Positions 13,418-22,735 of a DNA stretch of 64,000 nt are shown piece by piece. Each line of letters opens with the position of its first letter. Within the stretch, counting starts at the first letter, position 1. Under the pieces are notes generated by a model. The model saw only the letters and a program-made list of their open reading frames with translations. It ran no database searches and had not been told where the DNA came from. The stretch is from a gamma proteobacterium HdN1 (GTDB lineage: Bacteria; Pseudomonadota; Gammaproteobacteria; Pseudomonadales; Ketobacteraceae), in the NCBI GenBank assembly GCA_000198515.1, contig FP929140.1, positions 1,090,527 to 1,154,526 on the forward strand, written 5' to 3'. The position numbers and the translations under genes are program-made.

Positions 13418-13450
13418 TTTTTTAGAAGTTTTTTAGACGTTTTTTAGAAG
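13418..13450 (+). repeat. 11-bp triplication at the carboxylesterase stop
   Basis: TTTTTTAGAAG (13418-13428), TTTTTTAGACG (13429-13439) and TTTTTTAGAAG (13440-13450) are in tandem. The minus-strand carboxylesterase stop codon (13444-13446) is inside the third copy. Confidence 0.85.
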
Positions 13451-15333
13451 AGCGATCGGCTAATGAAAGTTGCGGCAGGCGCAGGGGCTCTGTTGCGATC
13501 GCCGAGGGATTCGTATTCTTCGATGCTGCCGATGCCCTGTGCGATGCCGCCGCTTAAAAACATTTGTGCGTACAGGCGGCAGCGGTCGTATCCGCTGTGG
13601 GTGAGCCGTGGGTCGGTTCGTAGTGATTCTTTGAGTGTGGAGAATCGAACGTCGGTAGTTTCCATGCGGATTCCGCCTTCGTTTTTGGAGTCGATTACTA
13701 GGGTATTCGAAATGTTTTCGGTGCCGTCCTTGAGCTGGAGAACGTTACTAGCGCGCAGTTTTTTGCGTGTTCTTTTTTTTGCTTCTGCTGGTTGCCAAGC
13801 GAGCCATTCGGGCAGTCTGTTTGGGGTTGCGGTTGTACGCTTAGGATTGCCGTTAGGGTCGCCATAGTGGGCGAAGTTGGTCCAATAGGTGGACATTGCG
13901 ACAACGGTTTGGATGCGGCTTTCGCGGTTGCGTTTGGTGAAAGTTTGGAAGGGGTTAAAATCGCATTGCACGTCTCGGAATACGAACGGTAGGTCCATGG
14001 CGTGGGTGCAACCTAGAAGAATATCGGGCCGGATGATGGGCGTGGGGGCGATTTCGTCCCAGTCGAAGCGGTAGCAGAAAAGCTTGCGATTACCTTGGGC
14101 GTAGAGGCGTTGCAGTGGTTCATCTGCACCTACGGCTTTCCACATGCGTGAAAAATAGTCGGCATCGAGCTGATAGCGTTGGCGGTCGCGGATGATGGGG
14201 ATTTTGCCAAACTGGAAGCGTACGTAGTCGGTATTCATCATCATGAATAGCTTCATTTCGTCGCGGTTTGTGCCGATCAACAGTGGAATGTCGCTTTTAT
14301 AGCGAGGGTCGGCAAAGGCGTCCAATAACGGGATGTCGGGTAGTACGACGCCGTCTTCAAACAGGCGTGGCGTTACATAAATGCCGGCACCGCCGCCTTT
14401 GAATGCGCTAATGATTTGTTCGGCATCTTTTTTGTAGAGGTAGTGGCGGAGTGCTTCGGGGGTGAATGCGTCGATTTGCTGGAGAGCTTCGTTGCGGGTT
14501 TCTGCCAGACCTTCCATGCGTAGCAGGCGGCGTAGCATGTCAATGGCGTTGCCGCGCAGTTGGGGGGCGGAGCGTGTTTTGGCTGCGTCGGGGGCGCGAA
14601 GGGCGTAGCCATCTTCGGGGGCGGAGCTTGTGGTGATGGAGGATTGTGCGATGGCTTTGTGAAACAGGCCTTTTGCGAAAGGCGAAACGTAGAGGCTGAG
14701 TACGTTCTGGCCGCCGGCGGATTCACCGAAAATCGTGACGTTGCTTGGGTCGCCGCCGAATGCCGCAATGTTGGTTTTGACCCAGCGTAGGGCTGCGATT
14801 AAGTCGAGTGTTCCGAAATTGCCGGAGCGATCTTCGGCGCTGCAGGTTTCGTCAAAGATGCTTGGGTGGTTGAACCAACCGAAAATGCCGAGCCGGTAGT
14901 TAAGAGAAACGACGATGACTTCGTGGTGTGCTGGTAGGTTGCCGGCCATCAGGTACATGGCGCTGGAGCCGCCGCAATTGCCGCCGCCATGTATCCAGAG
15001 CATTACGGGTAGTTTGCGGCCGGGAAGTTGCTGCGGCGCGAAAATGTTTAGGGTTAGACAGTCCTCTGAGCCCAGCGGCTGATTCCACTCGTTGGGCGGA
15101 GATGCGGTCATAAAGCTTTTTAGCTGTAGGCTTGGCGCGCCAAATTCTAGGCATTCTTTGGCAGCGCTCCACGGTATTGCGGGTTTCGGAGCGCGCCAGC
15201 GTAACGGTCCGACTGGGGGTGCAGCATAGGGGATGCCTAGCCATGCATGCGTGGCGTCATCCAGAGCGAAGCCAATTACTTCGCCGGTTTGAGTGGTGCG
15301 GCGTGAAGTTGGGTCTGGTGTGCGTGCATTCAT
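13444..15333 (-). CDS. Type-B carboxylesterase
   Basis: A 629-residue alpha/beta-hydrolase of the cholinesterase-like type-B family, which hydrolyses carboxylic esters. The nucleophile elbow is GESAGG with Ser205; EDCLTLNIFAP (90-100) and the oxyanion-hole WIHGGGN (113-119) are the other hallmarks. No signal peptide is evident. The C-terminal 90 residues go beyond the usual fold and are of unknown role. Start ATG at 15333. Its stop codon lies in a small tandem repeat. Confidence 0.92.
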   Translation of the reverse strand: MNARTPDPTSRRTTQTGEVIGFALDDATHAWLGIPYAAPPVGPLRWRAPKPAIPWSAAKECLEFGAPSLQLKSFMTASPPNEWNQPLGSEDCLTLNIFAPQQLPGRKLPVMLWIHGGGNCGGSSAMYLMAGNLPAHHEVIVVSLNYRLGIFGWFNHPSIFDETCSAEDRSGNFGTLDLIAALRWVKTNIAAFGGDPSNVTIFGESAGGQNVLSLYVSPFAKGLFHKAIAQSSITTSSAPEDGYALRAPDAAKTRSAPQLRGNAIDMLRRLLRMEGLAETRNEALQQIDAFTPEALRHYLYKKDAEQIISAFKGGGAGIYVTPRLFEDGVVLPDIPLLDAFADPRYKSDIPLLIGTNRDEMKLFMMMNTDYVRFQFGKIPIIRDRQRYQLDADYFSRMWKAVGADEPLQRLYAQGNRKLFCYRFDWDEIAPTPIIRPDILLGCTHAMDLPFVFRDVQCDFNPFQTFTKRNRESRIQTVVAMSTYWTNFAHYGDPNGNPKRTTATPNRLPEWLAWQPAEAKKRTRKKLRASNVLQLKDGTENISNTLVIDSKNEGGIRMETTDVRFSTLKESLRTDPRLTHSGYDRCRLYAQMFLSGGIAQGIGSIEEYESLGDRNRAPAPAATFISRSLF

Positions 15334-15414
15334 GGCGTTACCTCGTGCGGCGTGAGGAGTGCCCGATGCGCTCTTTCGATTGCATCGGGTGCATTTGCTG
15401 CGGCAAGGGGCGGA

Positions 15415-16194
15415 TTACTTGGCGGCTCCGAGCTTGCGAATGGCTTCGTCGATGTTGGCGATGCGGGCATCGTTGGATGGGTGGGAACTGAGGAAGCTGC
15501 TGTTATCGCCAACGTGTTGCTTGAGTGTCAGGATGGCGTTGCGCATTGCGATGGGGTTTTTGCCCATTTTTGCGAGAGTGCGGACGGAGAACGCATCCGC
15601 TTCAAGCTCGTCTTTCTGAGAAAAGCGTGCGTTGATGGCGCTTTCGGCCAATTTGCCCAGCTCGCCTTGTGTGAGTGCGCCGATGTTTCCACCCACGCTG
15701 CCGACCGCTTTGAAGGCTGTGTCAGTGAGCAAGGTTTCTTTCAGCTGTTTGTAGCTGTGTTTTAGCTTTACGTGGCCGATTTCGTGGCCAATAACGGCGA
15801 GGATCTGGTCGTCTGGCATAACGTCCATCAAGCCGGAATAGACACGTACGGTGCCGTCGGCCATCGCAAATGCGTTGAGTTCGCGCGTTTCATAGACTTT
15901 GAAGTTTAGGTTTAGGCCGGAAGCGCTGGCAAGACCTGAGGTCAGGCGTTGTAGGCGCTGGGTGTAGGGGCTGTTGGCAGACGCTACCGTGCTTTTGCTG
16001 TCCATTTCTTGAGCAGACAAGCTTGCGGCCTGTTTAACTTGGTCTTCAGACAGGGTGCCTGCTTGAAGTGCCCCCATGCCGATGCCAATGGCGGCCTCGG
16101 TATTAAATTTACCGTCTGCGGTGCAGTGGCTAAGTGCGAGTGGGAGCGCGATTGCTGCGGCGAGCTGCCAAATACGATGTTTCCGTGGCTGCAT
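15415..16194 (-). CDS. M48-family zinc metalloprotease, probable lipoprotein
   Basis: A periplasmic or membrane-attached Zn protease related to LoiP/YggG. The zinc motif HEIGH is at residues 137-141 and the downstream ELEADAFSV glutamate segment is present. The N-terminus MQPRKHRIWQLAAAIALPLALSHC is a signal peptide ending in Cys; His at -1 makes the lipobox imperfect. I chose the ATG at 16194 because the 17 codons before it do not look like a signal sequence. It lies 16 bases after the outer-membrane protein gene and is probably co-transcribed with it. Such proteases deal with damaged envelope proteins. Confidence 0.87.
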   Translation of the reverse strand: MQPRKHRIWQLAAAIALPLALSHCTADGKFNTEAAIGIGMGALQAGTLSEDQVKQAASLSAQEMDSKSTVASANSPYTQRLQRLTSGLASASGLNLNFKVYETRELNAFAMADGTVRVYSGLMDVMPDDQILAVIGHEIGHVKLKHSYKQLKETLLTDTAFKAVGSVGGNIGALTQGELGKLAESAINARFSQKDELEADAFSVRTLAKMGKNPIAMRNAILTLKQHVGDNSSFLSSHPSNDARIANIDEAIRKLGAAK

Positions 16195-16210
16195 GGTGTG
16201 TTCCCTAAAT

Positions 16211-16978
16211 TTAAAAGCTGAAGTTAACGGATGCGTATGCGCCATCTACTTTGATGTTGCTGTAGATGTCATTAACATCGTCAAGCTTCAGGCGCAGGAC
16301 GCGATAGCCGCCTTCGATTGCAAGGCCGCCAGCGATCTCATAGCCGACTTTTGCGGTGAGGTCGGTCATTTTGTTGCTTTCAATGCTGAGGAAGTAGGCG
16401 TCGCCGCCGACGTAAACGCCGGTGAGGGGCAGGCTGATGCGGGTGCTTGCAAATAGCATTGGTACGGCTTGGTCGATGCCGAGCGTTTCTTCGCCAATGG
16501 CTGCGGATTGAAGTGCGATGGAGCCGTCAAAAAGGCGAAGGTTGATGCCGCCGTCGATGGTGACGAGGTTGTCCATCCAGCGGTAAAAAAGCGTCACATC
16601 GTTGTGAGTCAGGTCGATTTCGCTCGTGACCTTGCTGCCTTTGACGAAGTTCTGGCCGTGAAAACGAATGTCATCCGTGAGAGTGGTTTCGCCATCAAAG
16701 CTGAGTTGGTTGAAGGTGACGCGAGCGTTCGGGATTAAGGGTGCGTCATGGGTTAGCGTGAATGCTGCGCTGTAGCTTTTGTCGCTGTCCAGATCGAGCG
16801 TTTGGTCGCTGTCGATGCGGCTGCCGGATGACGTGTTTACGTGGCCACTGATGTCGTTAGCCCAATATTGGGCGCCGGTGTGAACGCCGAAAAGTGTGTC
16901 GGCATGAGTGGTTGCGGCAAGGCTGAGTGTGGCACATAGTGTAGCGCCGGCCAGAACGGAGCGTGGCTTGGTTATCAT
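16211..16978 (-). CDS. Outer-membrane beta-barrel protein (TIGR04219-like)
   Basis: A 255-residue exported protein with a clear signal peptide (MITKPRSVLAGATLCATLSL then AATTHA, cleavage before DTLFG) and alternating amphipathic strands ending in NFSF, the terminal aromatic expected of BAM substrates. The overall look matches the TIGR04219 outer-membrane family, whose function is unknown. The start is placed at the only ATG before the signal peptide; there is no strong Shine-Dalgarno. It is followed at 16 bases by the M48 protease. Confidence 0.75.
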   Translation of the reverse strand: MITKPRSVLAGATLCATLSLAATTHADTLFGVHTGAQYWANDISGHVNTSSGSRIDSDQTLDLDSDKSYSAAFTLTHDAPLIPNARVTFNQLSFDGETTLTDDIRFHGQNFVKGSKVTSEIDLTHNDVTLFYRWMDNLVTIDGGINLRLFDGSIALQSAAIGEETLGIDQAVPMLFASTRISLPLTGVYVGGDAYFLSIESNKMTDLTAKVGYEIAGGLAIEGGYRVLRLKLDDVNDIYSNIKVDGAYASVNFSF

Positions 16979-17117
16979 TGGAAAGGTCTCAAATAAATGG
17001 CGTGCGTGAGTGCAGGGTACTACAGATAGAGCCAACTAGGATAGGTGAAGTTGCCTAAAAACTGTGACTTGCTAAGGGCTTGGCGTTACTTGTGAATGCG
17101 TGTAAGCCTTTTGGGGA

Positions 17118-19064
17118 TCATGGATGGGGGAGGTTCGGCTGCGCTAGGGTTCCGTAGGGGTTGTCGGGATCTAACAGGACGGGGAGAGGCTGGCCGGGGA
17201 TGAGAATATGGTCGCGCTGTATGACCAGCTGGCTTGGGTCCACCGTGCGGCTGCCAAATTGATAGAGAGTGCGATCTTGGCCTTGGAGCAGAGCGTTTTC
17301 GTATCGCTGTTGCCGCTCAAGAATTGCCTCGGTTCGTGCTTGGTAGCTGTGAATGGTTGCGCCCCCGTGTTTCTGTTTAAGCAGTTGGAGCGTGGCTTCG
17401 GCGGAGAGCAGTAGAGCTGTGGCGTTATTACCGCCGAAGCCTTTTGAATTGATGAGTGCCGCTCGCCAAAAGTTTGGGGCTTCTTGGCGGTGGGTGTTTG
17501 CGAGTTCGATGCGGTCTTGGTGTACGTCGTCTGCGAACTGTTCAACGCTTGTGATGCCGGGGGCGATGCCGGTGGCGAGGCTGCCGAGAGCAAAGCTGAT
17601 TTGGTCGCCGGCGGCAGGCCCGAGGGAGTGGCCGACGTAGCATTTTGTGGCGGCAATTCGCCAACGTGGGATTGCGAACGCTGTGGCAATACGGTCAAAG
17701 ATGTGTGATTCACTGGTGCGGTTTTGAGGGGTGCCTGTGCCGTGTGCGTGTAGCAGTGTACGGTGACGCAAGTCGTGATCACCGAGAATTTTTGCGGCGA
17801 GGGCGGTGGCTCGGCCTAAGGTGAGGTAGTTGCCGATTCCGGGGGAGGCGATGGATTTTTTATAGCCGTCTGCGTTGATGAATACGTCGGGGACTGCTGC
17901 GTGGATGCGTGCGCCAGTGGCAAGTGCAAGCTCGCTAGACATCAGTACAAAGTATTGGGCAGATTCGCCAAGGGTGAAGCCGCAGTTGGGGGCGAAGGGG
18001 CGGCAGGCGCGGCGATGGTCGGGAGCGCCTTCATGAATTCCGTCTAGCTCTAGCAAGTCGCAGTCTTCGGCCAGCGCGCTCATTACGCGGTAGCCTTCGA
18101 TAATTTCGGGGGTGATGGGTGCTTCAGCGGCTCCAGCAATTGCGATTTGTGCGCGCCCGCTGCGGATGTCGGAGACGGCTTTTTCTAAATTGTAGAGAAG
18201 GGTTGCGCATGCGCCGAGGGTGCCGCCGGTGTTGCCAAGGTTGCCGAGCACATAGGCGTTAATAAAGTCTGCGGGCATCTCTGCCAAACCGAAGGGCAGG
18301 TTTTTTGAGGAGCAGCGCTCGCCGCGTAAGGCGGCTTGTAGCATGGCGCCAGCGCTTTCGTGATCGAGTTGGCCCATTGCGCTGGATGCGTAAACTGAAA
18401 TTTGATCTGGTGCGACTCGCGCCTGAAGTTCCTCCCACGGGATTCCAATGGAGTGCAGAGCGTCGGATGCGGCGTAGACGGCAAGTTGCAGCCCTTTTGG
18501 GTGGCCGCGAGACGAGTATTTTTTCCCGGGTTCAAATCCGCTAGGGAGTTGCCCTGCGGCGTTGACCCTTCCGTCATGAGTGTTAGGGAAAAGCACGCGG
18601 GTGGGGCCGTGGGCGGCGACGAGCACCTGCTGTTGGTTGAGTTCAGTGACGCGCCAGTGAGCCGGGATCGGTGTGGGAAGTTGCGTTTTTTCCAAGACCC
18701 AAGTGGGCGGCTGGTTGCCTGGCAGGAGATCGGCGAAGGTTTGGCTGTAGACCTTGGATGCGTCGAAGTAGCTGGGTTGGATTGTGCGAATCAGTGTGTT
18801 CTGGAGGATGCTGGCGGTTTCTGATTCAGAGTGGCGTGACTCCGAAAAAGCGGTTGTGCGCCCCATCAGTTGTGAGAGTGAGCGCAGAACGGTGTACTGT
18901 TCGGTTTGTGCCAGCGCATCGTAGACGATGCGTTTGAATGCGTGGTGAAAGCTACTGCGCCCAGCGGCGTTGATCCCGCCGTATCCGACGATTACGGGAA
19001 GCGGGGCTACGGAAAACGGGGGCACAGAAAGTTGGCTCGCGAAAAGTTGGCTCACGAATGTCAC
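17118..19064 (-). CDS. fabY: FabY-like beta-ketoacyl-ACP synthase
   Basis: A 648-residue ketosynthase with the KAS I/II-type triad Cys286 (GGTLGAC), His441 (HAHGTGTP) and His479 (KCYVGHSLG, Lys474). Length and the opening LPVIVGYGGINAAGRSSFHH point to the FabY group of Pseudomonas, which condenses acetyl-CoA with malonyl-ACP and can replace FabH; that assignment rests on recalled similarity. The N-terminal extension contains a duplicated SQLFASQL from a 15-bp tandem repeat. The adjacent thiolase is 140 bases upstream. It could alternatively be another long-chain KAS. Confidence 0.72.
   Translation of the reverse strand: MTFVSQLFASQLSVPPFSVAPLPVIVGYGGINAAGRSSFHHAFKRIVYDALAQTEQYTVLRSLSQLMGRTTAFSESRHSESETASILQNTLIRTIQPSYFDASKVYSQTFADLLPGNQPPTWVLEKTQLPTPIPAHWRVTELNQQQVLVAAHGPTRVLFPNTHDGRVNAAGQLPSGFEPGKKYSSRGHPKGLQLAVYAASDALHSIGIPWEELQARVAPDQISVYASSAMGQLDHESAGAMLQAALRGERCSSKNLPFGLAEMPADFINAYVLGNLGNTGGTLGACATLLYNLEKAVSDIRSGRAQIAIAGAAEAPITPEIIEGYRVMSALAEDCDLLELDGIHEGAPDHRRACRPFAPNCGFTLGESAQYFVLMSSELALATGARIHAAVPDVFINADGYKKSIASPGIGNYLTLGRATALAAKILGDHDLRHRTLLHAHGTGTPQNRTSESHIFDRIATAFAIPRWRIAATKCYVGHSLGPAAGDQISFALGSLATGIAPGITSVEQFADDVHQDRIELANTHRQEAPNFWRAALINSKGFGGNNATALLLSAEATLQLLKQKHGGATIHSYQARTEAILERQQRYENALLQGQDRTLYQFGSRTVDPSQLVIQRDHILIPGQPLPVLLDPDNPYGTLAQPNLPHP
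19028..19057 (+). repeat. 15-bp duplication at the ketosynthase N-terminus
   Basis: AAAGTTGGCTCGCGA (19028-19042) and AAAGTTGGCTCACGA (19043-19057) are adjacent, one base different. They code in frame for residues 2-11 of the minus-strand ketosynthase. Confidence 0.85.
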
Positions 19065-19204
19065 TCCTCGACAGCTGGCGGTCCTTGCGATGAGTCTGCT
19101 TTGTAGAGGAGAGATGGGCGCGGCGCTTTGGGTAATCGGAGTTCCGTTTACGCGCTACGCCCATTCCTCATTTTGCAGGGCTTCCTGCAATTTAGATTAG
19201 CTCA

Positions 19205-20386
19205 TTAGATGAGTTCGAGTGCGATGGAAGTGGCTTCGCCGCCGCCGATGCAGAGGGAGGCTACGCCGCGTTTCTTGCCGTATTTTTGCAGTGCGTGTAT
19301 TAGGCTAAGAACGATGCGTGAGCCGGTTGAGCCGATGGGATGGCCGAGGGCGCAGGCGCCGCCGTGGACGTTGACGCGATCGTGGGGGATGTTGTGCTTC
19401 TGCATGGCGATCATGGAGACGATTGCGAAGGCTTCGTTGATTTCCCAGAGATCGACGTCTTCCGCTTTCCAGCCTGCTTTTTCGAGGACGCGGGTGACGG
19501 AGCCTACGGGGGCTTCCGTGAATTCGGATGGGTGCTGTGATTGGGTAGCGTGCGCGATGATGCGGGCTACGGGCTTGAGGTTGCGTGCTTTTGCAATGCT
19601 TTCACGGGTGAGCACGAGGGCGGACGCGCCGTCGGAGATGGAGCTGGAGTTGGCGGCGGTGATGGTGCCGTCTTTCCTGAAGGCAGGTTTGAGGGTAGGG
19701 ATTTTTTCCGGTTTGGCGTTGCCAGGTTGTTCGTCAATGGAGACGGTTTCTTCGCCTTTGCGGGTTTTTACGGTGACTGGGACGATTTCGGCGGTAAAGC
19801 TTCCATCGCTCACCGCTTTCTGAGCGCGGCGCAGCGATTCGATGGCGAATGCGTCCATCGCTTCGCGGCTGATTCCGTGTTTATCGGCGGTGTCTTGTGC
19901 GAAAGAACCCATTAGTCGGCCAGTTTTGGCGTCTTCAAGGCCGTCTAGAAACATGTGATCTTTGATTTCACCGTGGCCCATGCGGTAGCCGCTGCGTGCC
20001 TTTTCGAGTACATAGGGTGCGTTGCTCATGCTCTCCATCCCGCCCGCGACCATGATGTCATTGGTGCCGACCTTGATGAGATCGTGCGCTAACATGGTGG
20101 CTTTCATGCCGGAGCCGCATAGTTTGTTAATCGTGGTGGCTCCGGCGCTGGCTGGGATGCCGGCGTCCAGTGCTGCCTGCCGTGCGGGGCCTTGTTTGAG
20201 GCCAGCGGGGAGCACGCAGCCCATGATTACTTCTTGAATGTCGTCAGGCGTAAGGCCTGCACGCTGAATCGCTTCGCGGATTGCGATGGCACCGAGTTGG
20301 GTGGCAGTAACAGAGGAGAGGGAGCCTTGGAAGCCGCCCATGGGGGTGCGTGCGCCGTTCAGGATAACAATAGGGTCATTCGACAT
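19205..20386 (-). CDS. Acetyl-CoA C-acetyltransferase (thiolase)
   Basis: A 393-residue class II thiolase that joins two acetyl-CoA to acetoacetyl-CoA or cleaves the reverse way. The acyl-carrying Cys90 is in NKLCGSGMKA, the second catalytic segment is GGACALGHPIGSTGSR and the third is CIGGGEATS. Full length for the family. No phaB or phaC is nearby, so a polyhydroxybutyrate role is unproven; the adjacent ketosynthase gene suggests acetyl-CoA use in lipid metabolism. ATG start at 20386. Confidence 0.94.
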   Translation of the reverse strand: MSNDPIVILNGARTPMGGFQGSLSSVTATQLGAIAIREAIQRAGLTPDDIQEVIMGCVLPAGLKQGPARQAALDAGIPASAGATTINKLCGSGMKATMLAHDLIKVGTNDIMVAGGMESMSNAPYVLEKARSGYRMGHGEIKDHMFLDGLEDAKTGRLMGSFAQDTADKHGISREAMDAFAIESLRRAQKAVSDGSFTAEIVPVTVKTRKGEETVSIDEQPGNAKPEKIPTLKPAFRKDGTITAANSSSISDGASALVLTRESIAKARNLKPVARIIAHATQSQHPSEFTEAPVGSVTRVLEKAGWKAEDVDLWEINEAFAIVSMIAMQKHNIPHDRVNVHGGACALGHPIGSTGSRIVLSLIHALQKYGKKRGVASLCIGGGEATSIALELI

Positions 20387-20488
20387 GATGAGTGTGCCTC
20401 ACAGTGGGTGGGTTAGATGGAATGCGGTTCTCATTCGCATGAGGTGCGGTGATTCTAACGGGAAGTTGTCAGAAGTGATATGCCTTGC

Positions 20489-20519
20489 CAGTCACGAATG
20501 ATGCAATCAGTCACGAATG
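20489..20519 (+). repeat. 12-bp direct repeat at the GGDEF/EAL gene stop
   Basis: CAGTCACGAATG occurs at 20489-20500 and 20508-20519, 19 bases apart. The second copy contains the stop codon (20511-20513) of the minus-strand GGDEF/EAL gene. Confidence 0.75.
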
Positions 20520-22613
20520 GTGTAGCGTCGGTGCGGAGAGATTCGGCGATAGGTTTGGCGTCGGTGCGCGTAGTTTGCGTTCACCGTGCATAAGTGCGAG
20601 GAATTTGTCTGCTTCGAGGGGTTCGGAGTAGTAGAAGCCTTGGCTGCGATCACAGCCGCAGCGCTGCAATAGCTCGACATGGGCTGCACTTTCGGTGCCT
20701 TCCGCGACGATTTCTAAGCCGAGGCTGTGCCCGAGGCGTATCACGGCTTCGATGATTTTGACGCTGTCAGCGTGCGTGTCTCGGTCGAGGTCGAGGAAAA
20801 AACTGCGATCTAGTTTGACTTCGTCGATGGGCATGCGCCGCAGGTAGCTTAGGGATGAATAGCCCGTACCAAAGTCGTCAATGGCCAGATGTACGCCCAG
20901 TTTGCGAATGTTTTTGAGTACGTCGATTGCGTGTTCGATGTTCTCCATGACGCTGGATTCGGTAATTTCAAAGGTGAGCGATGCGGGCGGTAGGCCGTAC
21001 TCGGTGATGATGTGCGCAAGATCACTGGCAAGTGGGGGGTGATGGAGCTGAATGGCGCTTAAGTTAATGGACATGCCTAGATCTGGATAGCCGGCTTTAT
21101 GCCATTCCGCGAGGGTTTTACAGGCGTTTTTCAATACCCAGTGCCCGATGGGGATCACGGCGCGGTTGCTCTCTGCCAGCAGGATGAATTCATCGGGTGA
21201 AATAAGGCCGCGCTGTGGGTGATCCCAACGTAATAGAGCCTCGACGCCCACAATCTGCCCGCTTGCGAGATCAATCTGCGGCTGGAACATGAGGCTTAAC
21301 TGACTGCTTTCGACGGCGGTGAGTAGATCTCTCTCTAGTTGTTTGCTGGCTTTTTGGCGATGGTTTTCAATTTCGCTGTAGAACTGGATGGAGTTTCCGC
21401 CGGCAGATTTTCCAAGCCGCATGGCTTCTTCGGCTTTCTTTAAAAGGAGTTCGGGGGCTTTTGCATCGCGTGGAAAAAAGGCAACGCCAACCGTTGCAGA
21501 GAGTGTGAGCGGTGTGCTTTCTCCCGAAAAAGGTTGTTGCACTAGTGCTAACAGAGCGTGCGCAAGCTCGCGTGCTTGGGGTTCACTGGTTCCACGAATG
21601 GCGATGCAGAATTGATCGCCACCCGCGCGCATCAGAAGCGCTTGGTCGGGGGTAGATTTGCGCAGGCGGTCGGCCAATGTGGTGAGTACGCGATCCCCTG
21701 TACGATAGGAGTGCAGAAGGTTTACAGAGCTGAAGTCGTCTAGGCCAATATAGAAAAGGGCGCTGTAGTGATCACTGGTTAAGGGTTGGTTGAGTGCATC
21801 CAGCCGCTTTAGGAACAAGCTGCGATTGGGGAGCTCGGTTAAAGTATCGTAGTTGCTGAGGCGCTCAACGTTGGCCTCTGCGAGCCGACGGTAGCGGCTA
21901 TAGTCGCCGATCGCTTCAAGCATCTGGTTAAATTTGCGTACCCAAACGCCGATTTCGTCGTTTTGGTGGCCTTGAGGAATTTGCAGTGAGCGTGTACCGA
22001 GCCGGCGTGCGTCGATCTCATCAATTGAAAGAATCAACTGGGAAAGCGGGCGGGTGATCAAGCCATGAATAATGGCATAGAGAATGAGCCCAAAGCCTGT
22101 TGCCTGCAGCATGCCAGCAAAAAGAGTGGTGAAGGTGCGAGCGATGAAATCGCCACCGCTATCCGATGTGTCAAGTACGAGGCTGAGCGCACCCAAGGGA
22201 ATCGTTTTTCCTTGTTCTGTATGCTGAAGCGGAATTTCAAAACTGCGAAATTTGCCAAAGGCAAGATCGGAGAGCCATGTGAAGCGGGTGGTTGAACGTG
22301 GGCGCGACAGGTGGGCAAGGGTCTCGCCGCGTTGGGTTGTGATGGAAATTTCGATTAAGTAGGTTTTGCGAAACAGATCTTCCAAAATGCTCCGAGCCAT
22401 TGCAATATCGTGAGCCTTCGCCACTTCGGCGATTGGGAGTTGCATTGTTTGTACGGCTTCTGTGCCAAGCGCTGTGAGGCGGGTGCGCGTGTTGTTGTAG
22501 TCAATGGAGATTTGCGCGAGGGTGAGGATAAAACCCATGCACAGTGATGCGCCCATGATTGCAAGGAAGAGCTTGGTGGAAAGTTTGAAGCGGAAGTTGT
22601 TCTTTTTATTCAT
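20511..22613 (-). CDS. Membrane sensor with HAMP, degenerate GGDEF and EAL domains
   Basis: A 700-residue inner-membrane protein: membrane helix 13-34, periplasmic sensor 35-160, second helix about 162-185, HAMP 186-240, GGDEF about 250-412 and EAL about 425-680. The diguanylate cyclase motif reads GGDQF (331-335), so synthase activity is probably lost. The EAL motif (458-460) and DDFGTGYSSL are intact, so it is likely a c-di-GMP phosphodiesterase whose GGDEF may serve as a GTP sensor. The tail has short Pro-Asn-Leu-Ser echoes. Confidence 0.9.
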   Translation of the reverse strand: MNKKNNFRFKLSTKLFLAIMGASLCMGFILTLAQISIDYNNTRTRLTALGTEAVQTMQLPIAEVAKAHDIAMARSILEDLFRKTYLIEISITTQRGETLAHLSRPRSTTRFTWLSDLAFGKFRSFEIPLQHTEQGKTIPLGALSLVLDTSDSGGDFIARTFTTLFAGMLQATGFGLILYAIIHGLITRPLSQLILSIDEIDARRLGTRSLQIPQGHQNDEIGVWVRKFNQMLEAIGDYSRYRRLAEANVERLSNYDTLTELPNRSLFLKRLDALNQPLTSDHYSALFYIGLDDFSSVNLLHSYRTGDRVLTTLADRLRKSTPDQALLMRAGGDQFCIAIRGTSEPQARELAHALLALVQQPFSGESTPLTLSATVGVAFFPRDAKAPELLLKKAEEAMRLGKSAGGNSIQFYSEIENHRQKASKQLERDLLTAVESSQLSLMFQPQIDLASGQIVGVEALLRWDHPQRGLISPDEFILLAESNRAVIPIGHWVLKNACKTLAEWHKAGYPDLGMSINLSAIQLHHPPLASDLAHIITEYGLPPASLTFEITESSVMENIEHAIDVLKNIRKLGVHLAIDDFGTGYSSLSYLRRMPIDEVKLDRSFFLDLDRDTHADSVKIIEAVIRLGHSLGLEIVAEGTESAAHVELLQRCGCDRSQGFYYSEPLEADKFLALMHGERKLRAPTPNLSPNLSAPTLHHS

Positions 22614-22735
22614 GATGAGCGCTTGTTACTAGCCTGATTGGAGTATCAACCATTCTGTGGAGCTAGTCAAAAGCGTTCTGCTGTCAATGTGCGTAGGTGC
22701 AATATTTTTTTAGGTGATCAACGAGGGTAAACTCA

